Origin: Bacteroidetes bacterium UBA7368
GTDB lineage: Bacteria > Bacteroidota > Rhodothermia > Rhodothermales > UBA10348
Assembly (NCBI GenBank): GCA_002469915.1
Contig: DKOG01000090.1
Location: forward strand, 1-11,313
Length of the DNA: 11,313 nucleotides
Reading direction: 5' to 3'
Shown: piece after piece, positions 1 to 6,970 of the stretch
Layout of the letters: the number at the start of each line of letters is the position of its first letter
Numbering within the stretch: position 1 is the stretch's first letter
Notes under the pieces: generated by a model
What the model saw: the letters and a program-made list of their open reading frames with translations, nothing else
Database searches by the model: none
What the model was told of the DNA's origin: nothing
Translations under genes and position numbers: made by a program

Positions 1-816
1 ACTTAACCGAGGCGTGTGTTCAAGGCCTTCTCGTAGGGCTGTTTCATCTAAAACAAAACCCCAAGCATCTAGCGCACGCAAAGCCGTTGACGCATTATCT
101 GCTTGATGCCGACCAGCTAGCGCGAGCCGAAATGATGGATATGTGGCAGCTAGAGGCTGAAAATCCCATACGGGTGCCTCTCTTTGCAGAGCGATATCTG
201 AAATAACTTTTGCCGCTTCGATATACATATTTCCTAGTACAACGGGCTTCCTGGCTTTTATAATCCCCGCTTTTTCGGTCGCTATTGCAGCGATAGTGTC
301 GCCCAATAGTTCGGTATGATCTAGATCCACGGACGTGATCACCGAAACGGACGCATCCAAAACGTTAGTAGCATCCAGTCGTCCTCCGAGGCCCGTTTCA
401 ACCACAGCATGTGTGGCGTGAATTTCGGCAAACCAGAGCAGAGACAGCGCGAGCGTAGCTTCGTAAAAACTCGTTCCAATGTCTCGAAAAGCCGTCAGGT
501 GCTTGCCCGCAGCGCGCTCAAGCCAATCTTGAGGCGCATCAGATCCGTTTACGCGCATGCGTTCATTGATGCGTAGAAGGTGCGGCGACGTCTGAAGTGC
601 GGTTTTGTAACCGGCTGAAGTGAGGCACGCAGCCATCATAGAGGCCGTAGATCCTTTCCCGTTCGTTCCGGCCACCAATGCAATATCCATTTCTCGATCG
701 GGTCTTCCCATGTATTCAAGAATGGATTCTATGCGGTCAAACCCGGGCTTAATGGCATGGGGTCCGTCGCTAGCATATCGAGGTAGCTCCAAAAGGCGCT
801 GTACAGACGAAGTCAT
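1..816 (-). CDS. folC: Bifunctional folylpolyglutamate synthase / dihydrofolate synthase (FolC), C-terminus cut off by window edge
   Basis: I read this frame by hand on the minus strand. It is open for 272 codons from the ATG at 816 to the window edge, without a stop. Family motifs appear in the expected order: the P-loop GTNGKGS (residues 50-56), TSPHL (76-80), ETGLGGRLDATN (140-151), DHTELLG (166-172), EKAGIIK (181-187) and GRHQADNA (235-242). These belong to the Mur-ligase-like ATP-dependent family. The enzyme adds glutamate to dihydropteroate and/or folates in the cytoplasm. Family members are about 400-450 residues long, so most of the ATPase domain is present and the C-terminal domain is missing. 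The start overlaps the tsaE stop as ATGA, which suggests translational coupling. The family is certain. Whether the enzyme has both activities or only the folylpolyglutamate one cannot be told from sequence. Confidence 0.93.
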   Translation of the reverse strand, partial: MTSSVQRLLELPRYASDGPHAIKPGFDRIESILEYMGRPDREMDIALVAGTNGKGSTASMMAACLTSAGYKTALQTSPHLLRINERMRVNGSDAPQDWLERAAGKHLTAFRDIGTSFYEATLALSLLWFAEIHATHAVVETGLGGRLDATNVLDASVSVITSVDLDHTELLGDTIAAIATEKAGIIKARKPVVLGNMYIEAAKVISDIALQREAPVWDFQPLAATYPSFRLALAGRHQADNASTALRALDAWGFVLDETALREGLEHTPRLS

Positions 817-1250
817 ACGGACAACTGTTCTATGCGTCGATTGCCATCTTGTAGATGGGTGAGCCGGATGATTTGGACCCGCTCCGGGAGCAAGTGTTCG
901 GCTCTCTCGGGCCATTCGACTAAACAAATGCCATCCATATCAAAATACTCTTCCACACCAGATTGTTGAAGCTCAGCGGGGCCCGATAAGCGATACAAAT
1001 CCAGATGATACAGGGGGATATGGCCGCCGTATTCGTGAGCGATCGTAAAGGTTGGGCTCGAAACGTCTTCCGGAGAAATTCCGAACGCTTCAGCAACTCC
1101 TTTTACAAACTGCGTTTTTCCCGCACCTAGATCACCAACCAATGCGACTACGTCTCCGATCGCGAGCCGTGCCCCAAATTGCTTACCTACAGCACGCGTT
1201 TCGGCCTCAGAAGAGCTCGTTTGAGGAAATAAATCAGACGGGCTGGACAT
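813..1250 (-). CDS. tsaE: tRNA threonylcarbamoyladenosine biosynthesis ATPase TsaE (YjeE)
   Basis: This 145-residue protein is the usual length for TsaE, the small P-loop ATPase that works with TsaB and TsaD to make t6A37 in ANN-decoding tRNAs. Visible motifs are Walker A GDLGAGKT (39-46), the SPTF segment (65-68), HLDLYRL (82-88) with the acidic Mg-site Asp84, and VEWPER (111-116) with the conserved Glu112-Trp113 pair. All key residues are present. The gene starts 4 nt after the porX stop, and its own stop overlaps the folC start by 4 nt, so it is the middle gene of a compact three-gene unit. No strong Shine-Dalgarno precedes the start, so reinitiation after porX is plausible. I see no TsaB or TsaD gene in the window. 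Confidence 0.95.
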   Translation of the reverse strand: MSSPSDLFPQTSSSEAETRAVGKQFGARLAIGDVVALVGDLGAGKTQFVKGVAEAFGISPEDVSSPTFTIAHEYGGHIPLYHLDLYRLSGPAELQQSGVEEYFDMDGICLVEWPERAEHLLPERVQIIRLTHLQDGNRRIEQLSV

Positions 1251-1254
1251 GGTC

Positions 1255-2820
1255 TTACCGCTTGGGCTTCATCGTTATTACCGGCAGAATCATTTCCTCC
1301 ATGGAAATCCCGCCGTGCTGCATAGTGTCCCGATACTTGTTCAGGTACTGATGGTAATTTGTCGGGTACACGAAGTAGTAGTCTTCCTTCGCAATAATGA
1401 AATTGTTGCTTCGATTGTTTACCGGCAGGCCAAAAGACTCCGGATCTTTGACTAGAATGGCATGACGCGGATCACACTTCAAATTGCGCCCGTATTTGTA
1501 TCGTAACGCCGTCGATGTTTCCCTGTCGCCGATCACCTTGGTGCCGTGTAAACTTCGAATGGCACCGTGGTCTGTTGTTATTACGATGGTACAATCACTG
1601 GCAGCAAGCTGCTGAAAAGACTGGTACAGCCAAGAATGCTCAAACCAGGTTTTAGTCAATGAACGATAGGCTCGTTCATCGGGTGCGATTTCCTTGAGCA
1701 CGGCTGAATCTGATCTGCTGTGAGCCAAGATGTCTACAAAGTTGACGACAACTGCACTCAAATCGAATTGCAGCAGATCATGTACGGATTGTTGAAACTC
1801 TTTACCATCTTTGGAAGCAACGAGTTTGTCGTAGCGGACCCGCGCTTTGACATGCTTACGCTTCAGTAAATCGTTTAGTAGTTCCTCTTCGTTGCGGTTT
1901 CTGGAGTGTTCGTCGTCTTCTCCATCGGCCCACATGCGTGGATACTGATCGGCTAAGTCTCGGGGTAAGAGTCCGGAAAAAATGGAATTTCTGGAATACG
2001 GCGTAGCCGTGGGTAAAATACCGAAATGAGTGTCTCTCTCAACGTTGAAGAGGGGGGAGAGGAGCTTTTCAAACTCCAACCACTGATCAAAGCGCATGCA
2101 ATCGATAACGAAGAAAATGACCGGCTTTTCGGACTTCAAGTGGGGCATGACCCACCGAGGAACCACCTCATGGGAAAGGGCCGGACGAAATGTATCGGGC
2201 GCACTATCCACGTCTGAAATCCAACGTTTGTAGGAGTCCTCGACGTATTTGGAAAACGCGCGGTTGGCCTCTGAATATTGGTCTTCTAATACTTGGCGAA
2301 CCCCTTCATCAGCATCCAATTGGACATCGTACCGGATGAGTTTTTCGTAGAGTGATACCCAATCGGCATGCTCCATCGGGTTCGTCAAAGCACTAGTGAT
2401 TTGGCCAAATGACTGTAGGTAATTCTGAGATGCTGCCTCACTTTCGATGCGGCGACCATCCAGAATGCGTTTGCATGTGAGCAATACCTGACTCGGATTT
2501 ACCGGCTTGGTGAGGTAATCGGATATTTTTCCTCCGAGTGCCTCTTCCATGATGCGCTCCTCTTCACTTTTCGTAATCATGACTACTGGAATGTCAGGAG
2601 CCAGATCTTTGATTTCGTTTAGCGCTTCAAGGCCACCCATGCCGGGCATTTGCTCATCCAATAGGACGACATCGAAGCGGCCATTTCGGATATGCTCGAT
2701 GGCATCAGATCCGTTTGTAACGCTGGTTACTTCATAACCGCGTGTTTCGAGAAAGAGAATATGCGGGCGGAGGAGATCAATTTCGTCGTCTGCCCAGAGA
2801 ATACGTGATGTGTACGCCAT
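1255..2820 (-). CDS. porX: PorX-type response regulator: receiver domain fused to PglZ/alkaline-phosphatase-like effector domain
   Basis: The protein has 521 residues, matching PorX of Bacteroidota (about 520). Residues 5-120 form a CheY-like receiver with the acidic pair Asp11-Asp12, phospho-acceptor Asp55 (LLDEQMPG), Thr83 and Lys105 (LTKP). A helical linker covers about 125-215. The PglZ/alkaline-phosphatase-superfamily domain (about 230-520) shows likely metal ligands and nucleophile at Asp240 (FVIDCMR), Thr271 or Thr273 (LPTATPYSRN), Asp363 and His367 (NFVDILAHSR), Asp417-His418 (TTDHG) and His502 (QHGG). In Bacteroidota, PorX works with the sensor kinase PorY and supports type IX secretion, and its PglZ domain has been reported to cleave oligonucleotides. 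It leads the unit with tsaE and folC. Neither a kinase gene nor secretion genes lie in the window. Naming is confident; the role in this organism is inferred. Confidence 0.93.
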   Translation of the reverse strand: MAYTSRILWADDEIDLLRPHILFLETRGYEVTSVTNGSDAIEHIRNGRFDVVLLDEQMPGMGGLEALNEIKDLAPDIPVVMITKSEEERIMEEALGGKISDYLTKPVNPSQVLLTCKRILDGRRIESEAASQNYLQSFGQITSALTNPMEHADWVSLYEKLIRYDVQLDADEGVRQVLEDQYSEANRAFSKYVEDSYKRWISDVDSAPDTFRPALSHEVVPRWVMPHLKSEKPVIFFVIDCMRFDQWLEFEKLLSPLFNVERDTHFGILPTATPYSRNSIFSGLLPRDLADQYPRMWADGEDDEHSRNRNEEELLNDLLKRKHVKARVRYDKLVASKDGKEFQQSVHDLLQFDLSAVVVNFVDILAHSRSDSAVLKEIAPDERAYRSLTKTWFEHSWLYQSFQQLAASDCTIVITTDHGAIRSLHGTKVIGDRETSTALRYKYGRNLKCDPRHAILVKDPESFGLPVNNRSNNFIIAKEDYYFVYPTNYHQYLNKYRDTMQHGGISMEEMILPVITMKPKR

Positions 2821-2930
2821 TCCAACCTTAGTTAATCAACGTGAAAGTAAGGACTGGTATCGATCTGCGGGCGCTTAACTTGGGTCTTTTTACGAGAAGA
2901 GGCTCTACTACCCGTTTGGTGGTGGTTTTG

Positions 2931-2960
2931 TTCATTCCCGATGAATCCACTAATTGTGGA
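2931..2960. promoter_or_regulatory. Two abutting short dyads in the porX/ferritin intergenic region
   Basis: Two perfect 5-bp inverted repeats with 5-nt loops sit back to back: TTCAT-(TCCCG)-ATGAA at 2931-2945 and TCCAC-(TAATT)-GTGGA at 2946-2960. They lie 62-91 bases before the ferritin start in the 201-bp divergent gap. Downstream is a spaced repeat of TAGGT (2983-2987 and 2996-3000). The region must hold promoters for porX (leftward) and the ferritin (rightward), but I found no good match to the Bacteroidota TTG / TAnnTTTG promoter. The dyads could be a protein-binding site or a leader structure. Stems this short can also arise by chance, so confidence is low. Confidence 0.25.
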
Positions 2961-3021
2961 GATCTGAAGCTGGGTCAGTTCGTAGGTTACTTACTTAGGT
3001 GATTATCAAGAGAGAAGAACT

Positions 3022-3528
3022 ATGAAGCAGAGAACATTAGAGGCCGTCAACAAGCAGATTCAGGCCGAATTTCAGTCAGCATATATTTATTTGGCCATGT
3101 CAGCTCGTTTTGAAGAGCAAAAAATGAGTGGAGCTGCAAGCTGGATGCGTATTCAGTGGGAGGAAGAAACCTCTCATGCATTGAAATTATTTGATCATCT
3201 CATCCGTCGTGGTCAGACCCCGGCTCTGTTCGACTTGTCCCACCCTGTCGTTACGTTCGATAGCGCGTTGGATGCATTTGAACAAGTTTTAGATCACGAG
3301 CGCCATATAACGAAGCTGATACACGAGTTATACGAAGTCGCTGTTGAAGAAAAAGATTATGCCCTTCAAACGTTGCTGCATTGGTTTATTGATGAGCAGG
3401 TTGAAGAAGAGGAAAATGCAGAGGGGATCGTAGATAGTCTCCGTCTTGCTGGCGACTCAGGACAAGGGATATTCTTGGTAGATCGCGAATTGGGCCAACG
3501 TCAGCCAGATGTAGAAGACGAAGAATAG
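3022..3528 (+). CDS. ftnA: Non-haem bacterial ferritin (FtnA type)
   Basis: This 168-residue protein matches the normal length of bacterial non-haem ferritin, a 24-subunit cage that oxidises Fe(II) and stores it as a mineral. The ferroxidase ligands are all present when aligned by eye to E. coli FtnA with a one-residue offset: Glu16, Glu49, His52, Glu93, Gln126 and Glu129. The third-site glutamates Glu48, Glu125 and Glu128 are also kept. There is no sign of a bacterioferritin haem-binding methionine. The C-terminus ends in an acidic tail (PDVEDEE). A purine-rich AGAGAGAAG about 5 nt before the ATG is a suitable ribosome site. The gene stands alone, with porX divergent on the left and a terminator on the right, so it is probably monocistronic and likely iron- or redox-regulated. 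No recognisable Fur box was seen. Confidence 0.94.
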   Translation: MKQRTLEAVNKQIQAEFQSAYIYLAMSARFEEQKMSGAASWMRIQWEEETSHALKLFDHLIRRGQTPALFDLSHPVVTFDSALDAFEQVLDHERHITKLIHELYEVAVEEKDYALQTLLHWFIDEQVEEEENAEGIVDSLRLAGDSGQGIFLVDRELGQRQPDVEDEE

Positions 3529-3545
3529 ATTAGGTTCGATCAGGG

Positions 3546-3577
3546 AAGTCGAGTCCAAAGGACTCGGCTTTTCTTTC
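3546..3577 (+). terminator. Rho-independent terminator of the ferritin gene
   Basis: The stem AAGTCGAGTCC (3546-3556) pairs with GGACTCGGCTT (3560-3570) across an AAA loop. It is 11 bp long with a single G-U pair and is followed by a T-rich TTCTTTC run. It starts 17 bases after the ferritin stop codon and separates that gene from the efflux operon. Confidence 0.85.
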
Positions 3578-3593
3578 GACGCCTTGTTAACTG

Positions 3594-3625
3594 TATGGTT
3601 GAAACATATGGTTAAACCATATGGT
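3594..3625. promoter_or_regulatory. Overlapping palindrome array upstream of tetR, probable TetR-family operator
   Basis: A perfect 9-bp inverted repeat around one central base, CATATGGTT-A-AACCATATG, spans 3605-3623. An imperfect copy (TATGGTT-G-AAACATA, one mismatch) is centred 13 bp upstream at 3601. TATGGTT therefore recurs at 3594 and 3607, and TATGGTA follows at 3620, a 13-bp period. The array lies 41 bases before the tetR ATG and just after the ferritin terminator, where the efflux operon promoter should be. Size and symmetry fit a TetR-family dimer, possibly two dimers side by side. A separate palindrome, TCCTTAAGGA, follows at 3630-3639. Autorepression of the whole operon is inferred. 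Confidence 0.75.
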
Positions 3626-3665
3626 AGGGTCCTTAAGGATCAGGAATTAAGAAATAGAGCTAGTT

Positions 3666-4292
3666 ATGGGACATATAGCGGGGTCTAGCGAAACGGAAAC
3701 CCAGATACTGAAGGCTGCGCTTTGCGTATTTGGGCAAAAGGGGAAGGATGGTGCCCGTATGCAGGAAATAGCAGACGAGGCTGGCATCAACAAAGCGATG
3801 TTGCACTACTATTTTCGTAATAAGGACACACTGTACGAGGCTGTATTTCGTCACGTTCACGGGCACTTTTTTTCGGTCATCGAATCGGAAACGAGCAAGG
3901 AGCAGTCTTTTAAGCAGATGCTCAAAGGAATTATTGACGCGCTACTGGATGAGCACGTCCAGCATCCTGATGTCAATAGGCTGTGGACGCATGAGAATCT
4001 GAGCGGTGCGCATGTGGTTCGTCGCATTTTGGAGGAGTCCAAAGGAACGGGTCTTGGTAGTGCGCCAGGTGTGCTGGCCGAACGAATTCGCGAAGCGGTA
4101 GACAAGGGAGAGATTCGGTCTGTTCATCCCATGCATTTTACCATGACTTTAATGGGCTCAATCATCTTCTTTTTTCTAGCAGCGCCCGTCTTTTCAACCT
4201 TAATGCCGGACATAGTAGAGCATCCGGAGAAGGTCTTGGCCGAGAGAAAACAACACTTATTCGACATACTGTACAATGGACTATCCAATTAA
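3666..4292 (+). CDS. TetR/AcrR-family transcriptional regulator, probable local repressor of the efflux operon
   Basis: The protein has 208 residues, typical of the family. The N-terminal DNA-binding domain (about 10-56) carries the classic helix-turn-helix pattern: MQEIADEAGINKAMLHYYF (residues 32-50), then the NKDTLYEAVF helix. The remaining all-helical part (about 60-208) is a variable ligand-binding and dimerisation domain that gives no clue to the inducer. It includes a hydrophobic stretch around 155-175 (IIFFFLAAPVF), probably a buried core helix rather than a membrane segment. The gene is first in line before an outer-membrane factor, adaptor and RND pump on the same strand, with a palindrome array directly upstream, so it most likely represses its own operon until a pump substrate or stress signal binds. 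The ribosome site is weak. Confidence 0.9.
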   Translation: MGHIAGSSETETQILKAALCVFGQKGKDGARMQEIADEAGINKAMLHYYFRNKDTLYEAVFRHVHGHFFSVIESETSKEQSFKQMLKGIIDALLDEHVQHPDVNRLWTHENLSGAHVVRRILEESKGTGLGSAPGVLAERIREAVDKGEIRSVHPMHFTMTLMGSIIFFFLAAPVFSTLMPDIVEHPEKVLAERKQHLFDILYNGLSN

Positions 4293-4308
4293 GGAATCTG
4301 CATTTCGC

Positions 4309-5736
4309 ATGCATTCACGGATCGGACTACTGTGTATTGCGCTGGCTTTTGGGCTTAGTTCATGTTCCATGGCGCCGTCTGTGACGGCGCCCGAGTCCCG
4401 TCTCCCTGAGTCCTTTGATGCGGACGGGGTTGATTTCAGCGAAGACGTCAGTGCGAAATACTGGTGGCGAGCGTTTGGTGATGCTCAGCTCAATGCCCTC
4501 ATTGACACCGCTCTTGTGGTCAATCTAGATTTGGAGATGGCCGCCTCTCGAGTGCTAGAGGTTCAACAAGCACACCGAATCACGAGAGCGGCTCAGTTGC
4601 CTGGCATACAAGCAGGCGTAGACGGTTCGCGTCAAAACACGCCTACCAATACCGGGCCAACGGGTCGGTTTGCCGGCTCTATACCCGGGTTTCCAGACCG
4701 TTTTGATGTGACGTCCTACTCGGCATCGCTCACATTGGGATATGAACTAGATATTTGGGGCAAGGCTAGAGCCTCTTCGAAAGCGGCTTTAAGCAACTGG
4801 ATAGGCGTTCAGGCGGACTACCGAGCTATTCGCATGGGCATCATCGCAGAAGTCATTGCCACGTACTTCGAAATTCGTGATCAAGAGCATCTGTTCGCTG
4901 CCATAGAGCAGCAAGTAGACTTGCTGGAAGAGCGGCAAGAATTGACAGCAGTCCGATACGAGCGCGGTCTGGCATCCTCATTTGAGTTGTATGCGATACA
5001 GCAATCCTTTGATGAGTTGCGAACGCAGGCTCCATTGGTAGAAGCTAGCTTGTTTGATGCCCAGTCCAGATTGGGCATTCTTTTGGGTCGTACTCCGGGT
5101 GAGGTGATGGGTCTCATAACAGAGGGTGTATTTAGCCTTCCCGCTCTGCCCCAGCTCCCAGATATGTTGCCCTCCGAGTTGATACGATCTCGTCCCGATG
5201 TAATGGCAGCCGAAGCACGTATGGAGGCGACGAGACAGATGATTGGGGTTCGCAGAGCCGAACAGTTTCCTTCATTTTCGCTGACCGCTAGTGGCGGAAC
5301 GCAGAGCAATACGCTTGGGGATCTGGCACAGACCTCACAAAAATTTTGGTTATTCGGGGGCTCGCTGACGGCTCCCGTCTTTGCTGCAGGCGCGCGGCGC
5401 GCTGCCGTAAAAGTCGCTTGGGCTCAATATGAACAGGCTGCACTGGCCTACGAAAAAGCAATTTTAACTGCGTTCAGGGACGTCTCTGCCGCACTCGTGC
5501 TCCTTTCGGCTGAACAACAGCGCTACAGCGCATCTCAATCTTCCTTAAATGCCGCTGGGGCATCTTTGGATCTGATGAATCGTCGTTTTGCTCGCGGCGT
5601 CGGAGATTACGGAAGTCTCATTGATTCTGAGCTTAATCACCTTCGAGCAGCAACGGCGATGACGACGGCGCAGCGTTCTAACACGTTGGCTCGCCTGACG
5701 CTTTACCGAGCCATCGGTGGGAAGTGGGTCGAGTAA
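4309..5736 (+). CDS. Efflux outer-membrane factor lipoprotein (TolC-like, NodT/OprM family)
   Basis: This is the outer-membrane channel of a tripartite efflux pump. I chose the ATG at 4309 (475 residues) because it gives a compact lipoprotein signal: a short basic start, a hydrophobic core and lipobox LSSC with the lipidated Cys at residue 19. It also falls 16 nt after the tetR stop, with AAGGAA upstream. An in-frame ATG at 4276, inside tetR, would add 11 residues and put an acidic and polar stretch before the signal. Two outer-membrane efflux repeats follow, with family signatures WWRAFGDAQLNALI (52-65), GYELDIWGKAR (144-154) and, in the second half, LIRSRPDVMAAEARM. The length is normal for the NodT class. 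Export substrates cannot be read from this protein. Confidence 0.93.
   Translation: MHSRIGLLCIALAFGLSSCSMAPSVTAPESRLPESFDADGVDFSEDVSAKYWWRAFGDAQLNALIDTALVVNLDLEMAASRVLEVQQAHRITRAAQLPGIQAGVDGSRQNTPTNTGPTGRFAGSIPGFPDRFDVTSYSASLTLGYELDIWGKARASSKAALSNWIGVQADYRAIRMGIIAEVIATYFEIRDQEHLFAAIEQQVDLLEERQELTAVRYERGLASSFELYAIQQSFDELRTQAPLVEASLFDAQSRLGILLGRTPGEVMGLITEGVFSLPALPQLPDMLPSELIRSRPDVMAAEARMEATRQMIGVRRAEQFPSFSLTASGGTQSNTLGDLAQTSQKFWLFGGSLTAPVFAAGARRAAVKVAWAQYEQAALAYEKAILTAFRDVSAALVLLSAEQQRYSASQSSLNAAGASLDLMNRRFARGVGDYGSLIDSELNHLRAATAMTTAQRSNTLARLTLYRAIGGKWVE
4371..4391 (+). other. Very GC-rich hairpin just inside the outer-membrane-factor gene
   Basis: GGCGCCGTC (4371-4379) and GACGGCGCC (4383-4391) form a perfect 9-bp stem closed by a TGT loop. 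It begins 62 bases into the coding region, directly after the lipobox codons. No T-run follows, so it is not an ordinary terminator. It could affect translation, mRNA processing or the tetR-to-pump expression ratio. The function is unknown. Confidence 0.4.
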
Positions 5737-5788
5737 ACAGACACCCCTTTCCCAAACTCCACTTTACAGACCAAATTCAGACAAGATT

Positions 5789-6937
5789 ATGTCATTTGTA
5801 GAACGATTCAAATCTATCCTCATCGGTGTAGGCATTATTGCTGTTGGCATTATCGGCCTAACACTTATGATCGCGCTACGGCCTGAGCCCCCCAAGGAAG
5901 ACCGCGTCGAGCTAGCTCCGATCGTTCAGACCATTTCGGTGGACGATCAGTCTGGTATGATCCATGTGACAGGAAGCGGCAGTGTAGGACCTCAAAAAGA
6001 GGCGCCTATCTCTGCGCAAGTGCAAGGAAAAGTCATTCGCACGTCGGATCACTTCGTGCCCGGCGGATCGTTTCGTAAGGGTGAGGTCTTGTTGGAACTA
6101 GACCCTTCAGACTATGAAAATGCCGTGGCTATGGCCGAGGCCGAGGTCACTCAACGTCGCTTTGAGGTAATCATGGCCCGTGAGGAGTCGCAGATTGCAC
6201 GAGACGAGTGGGGTCGTCTCAAATCGCGTAATCCAGAAATAGAAGCACCGAAAGCAGGTGATTTGGGTAGTCTTGTATTTCGAGAGCCTCAGCTGAAGCT
6301 TGCTGAATCAGCGCTTGCTGCCGCTGAAGCCAGACTGCGAGATGCCAGAACCCGTTTAGACCGAACTCGCCTTACAGCCCCATTTAGTGGGCAGATTCGA
6401 ACGAAGGCAGCTGAAATTGGCCAGGTTCTAGCACCCGGTCAGGTCATTGCAAGTTTGTACAGCACCGATATGGCTGAAATTATGGTGCCGCTCAGAGCCG
6501 AAGAGGCGGCCCTTATCGATAATCTACAATCTAGACCCAGGGCTCGGGTCAAGGTAGGCGGTGCTACCCGAGAAGGGTTCCTCGCGCGCATAGAAGGTGC
6601 TTTGGATCCGGCTACACGCTCCTACCGTGTAGTTATTCAGGTGCCAAACCCCTATTTGGGCGACTCACCTCTGCTCATGGGCTCGTATGCTGATGTGATG
6701 ATTGATGCGCAGCAAGTCGATACGTTTATCGAAATCCCAAGATTGGCCGTTCGGGAAGGAAGCATGGTCTGGGTGGTGCGCGACAGTAGGTTGCACTTTC
6801 GGCCTATTCAGATTCTGACTCAAAGGGGCGAATCAGCTATTGTTACGGCAGGTCTGAGCTCCGGAGATCAACTGGTCGTAAGTACGCCCGCTGTGGTGAC
6901 GGATGGTATGTCCGTTCGCACCGTTGCAGCTCGATAG
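5789..6937 (+). CDS. RND efflux periplasmic adaptor (HlyD/AcrA-type membrane fusion protein)
   Basis: The adaptor bridges the inner-membrane pump and the outer-membrane channel. From the ATG at 5789 it has 382 residues: an N-terminal membrane anchor (about 9-30, no lipobox), a first lipoyl half-motif (about 72-105, with GKV and KGEVLLELD), an alpha-helical hairpin (about 107-193), a second lipoyl half (about 194-224, LTAPFSGQI ... GQVLAPGQVI), then beta-barrel and membrane-proximal domains (about 228-380). An in-frame GTG at 5717 would add 24 polar residues and overlap the upstream gene, which is less likely because the ATG start puts the anchor at the very N-terminus. It follows the channel gene by 52 nt and precedes the pump by 33 nt. 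The hairpin is short, consistent with a partner channel that reaches far into the periplasm. Confidence 0.93.
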   Translation: MSFVERFKSILIGVGIIAVGIIGLTLMIALRPEPPKEDRVELAPIVQTISVDDQSGMIHVTGSGSVGPQKEAPISAQVQGKVIRTSDHFVPGGSFRKGEVLLELDPSDYENAVAMAEAEVTQRRFEVIMAREESQIARDEWGRLKSRNPEIEAPKAGDLGSLVFREPQLKLAESALAAAEARLRDARTRLDRTRLTAPFSGQIRTKAAEIGQVLAPGQVIASLYSTDMAEIMVPLRAEEAALIDNLQSRPRARVKVGGATREGFLARIEGALDPATRSYRVVIQVPNPYLGDSPLLMGSYADVMIDAQQVDTFIEIPRLAVREGSMVWVVRDSRLHFRPIQILTQRGESAIVTAGLSSGDQLVVSTPAVVTDGMSVRTVAAR

Positions 6938-6970
6938 CCATCCAATTAGAAAAGAAGAACTGAAAACGTT

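Noticed and set aside
620..862. 80-residue plus-strand open frame across the folC/tsaE junction
   Set aside because: It is opposite two well-supported minus-strand genes and shows no domain or plausible ribosome site.
1255..2118. PglZ domain as evidence of a BREX-type phage defence island
   Set aside because: The domain is fused to an N-terminal response-regulator receiver in the PorX arrangement and length, and no other BREX genes (such as a BrxC-like ATPase, PglX-like methylase or Lon-like protease) are present.
2915..2930. Bacteroidota-type -7 promoter element near TGGTTTTG at 2923
   Set aside because: It has one mismatch at the conserved A, and no TTG element sits at the required distance upstream, so I do not call a promoter.
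4276..4308. Upstream ATG for the outer-membrane factor, overlapping tetR
   Set aside because: It would place an acidic, polar stretch before the lipoprotein signal. The ATG at 4309 gives a standard signal with lipobox and lies after the tetR stop with AAGGAA in front.
4881..5309. 142-residue minus-strand open frame inside the outer-membrane-factor gene
   Set aside because: It is antisense to a clearly real gene, its composition is rich in Ser, Arg and Cys, and it has no recognisable domain or ribosome site.
5717..5788. GTG start for the adaptor inside the end of the outer-membrane-factor gene
   Set aside because: It adds 24 polar residues before the membrane anchor. The ATG at 5789 gives the usual short cytoplasmic tail.
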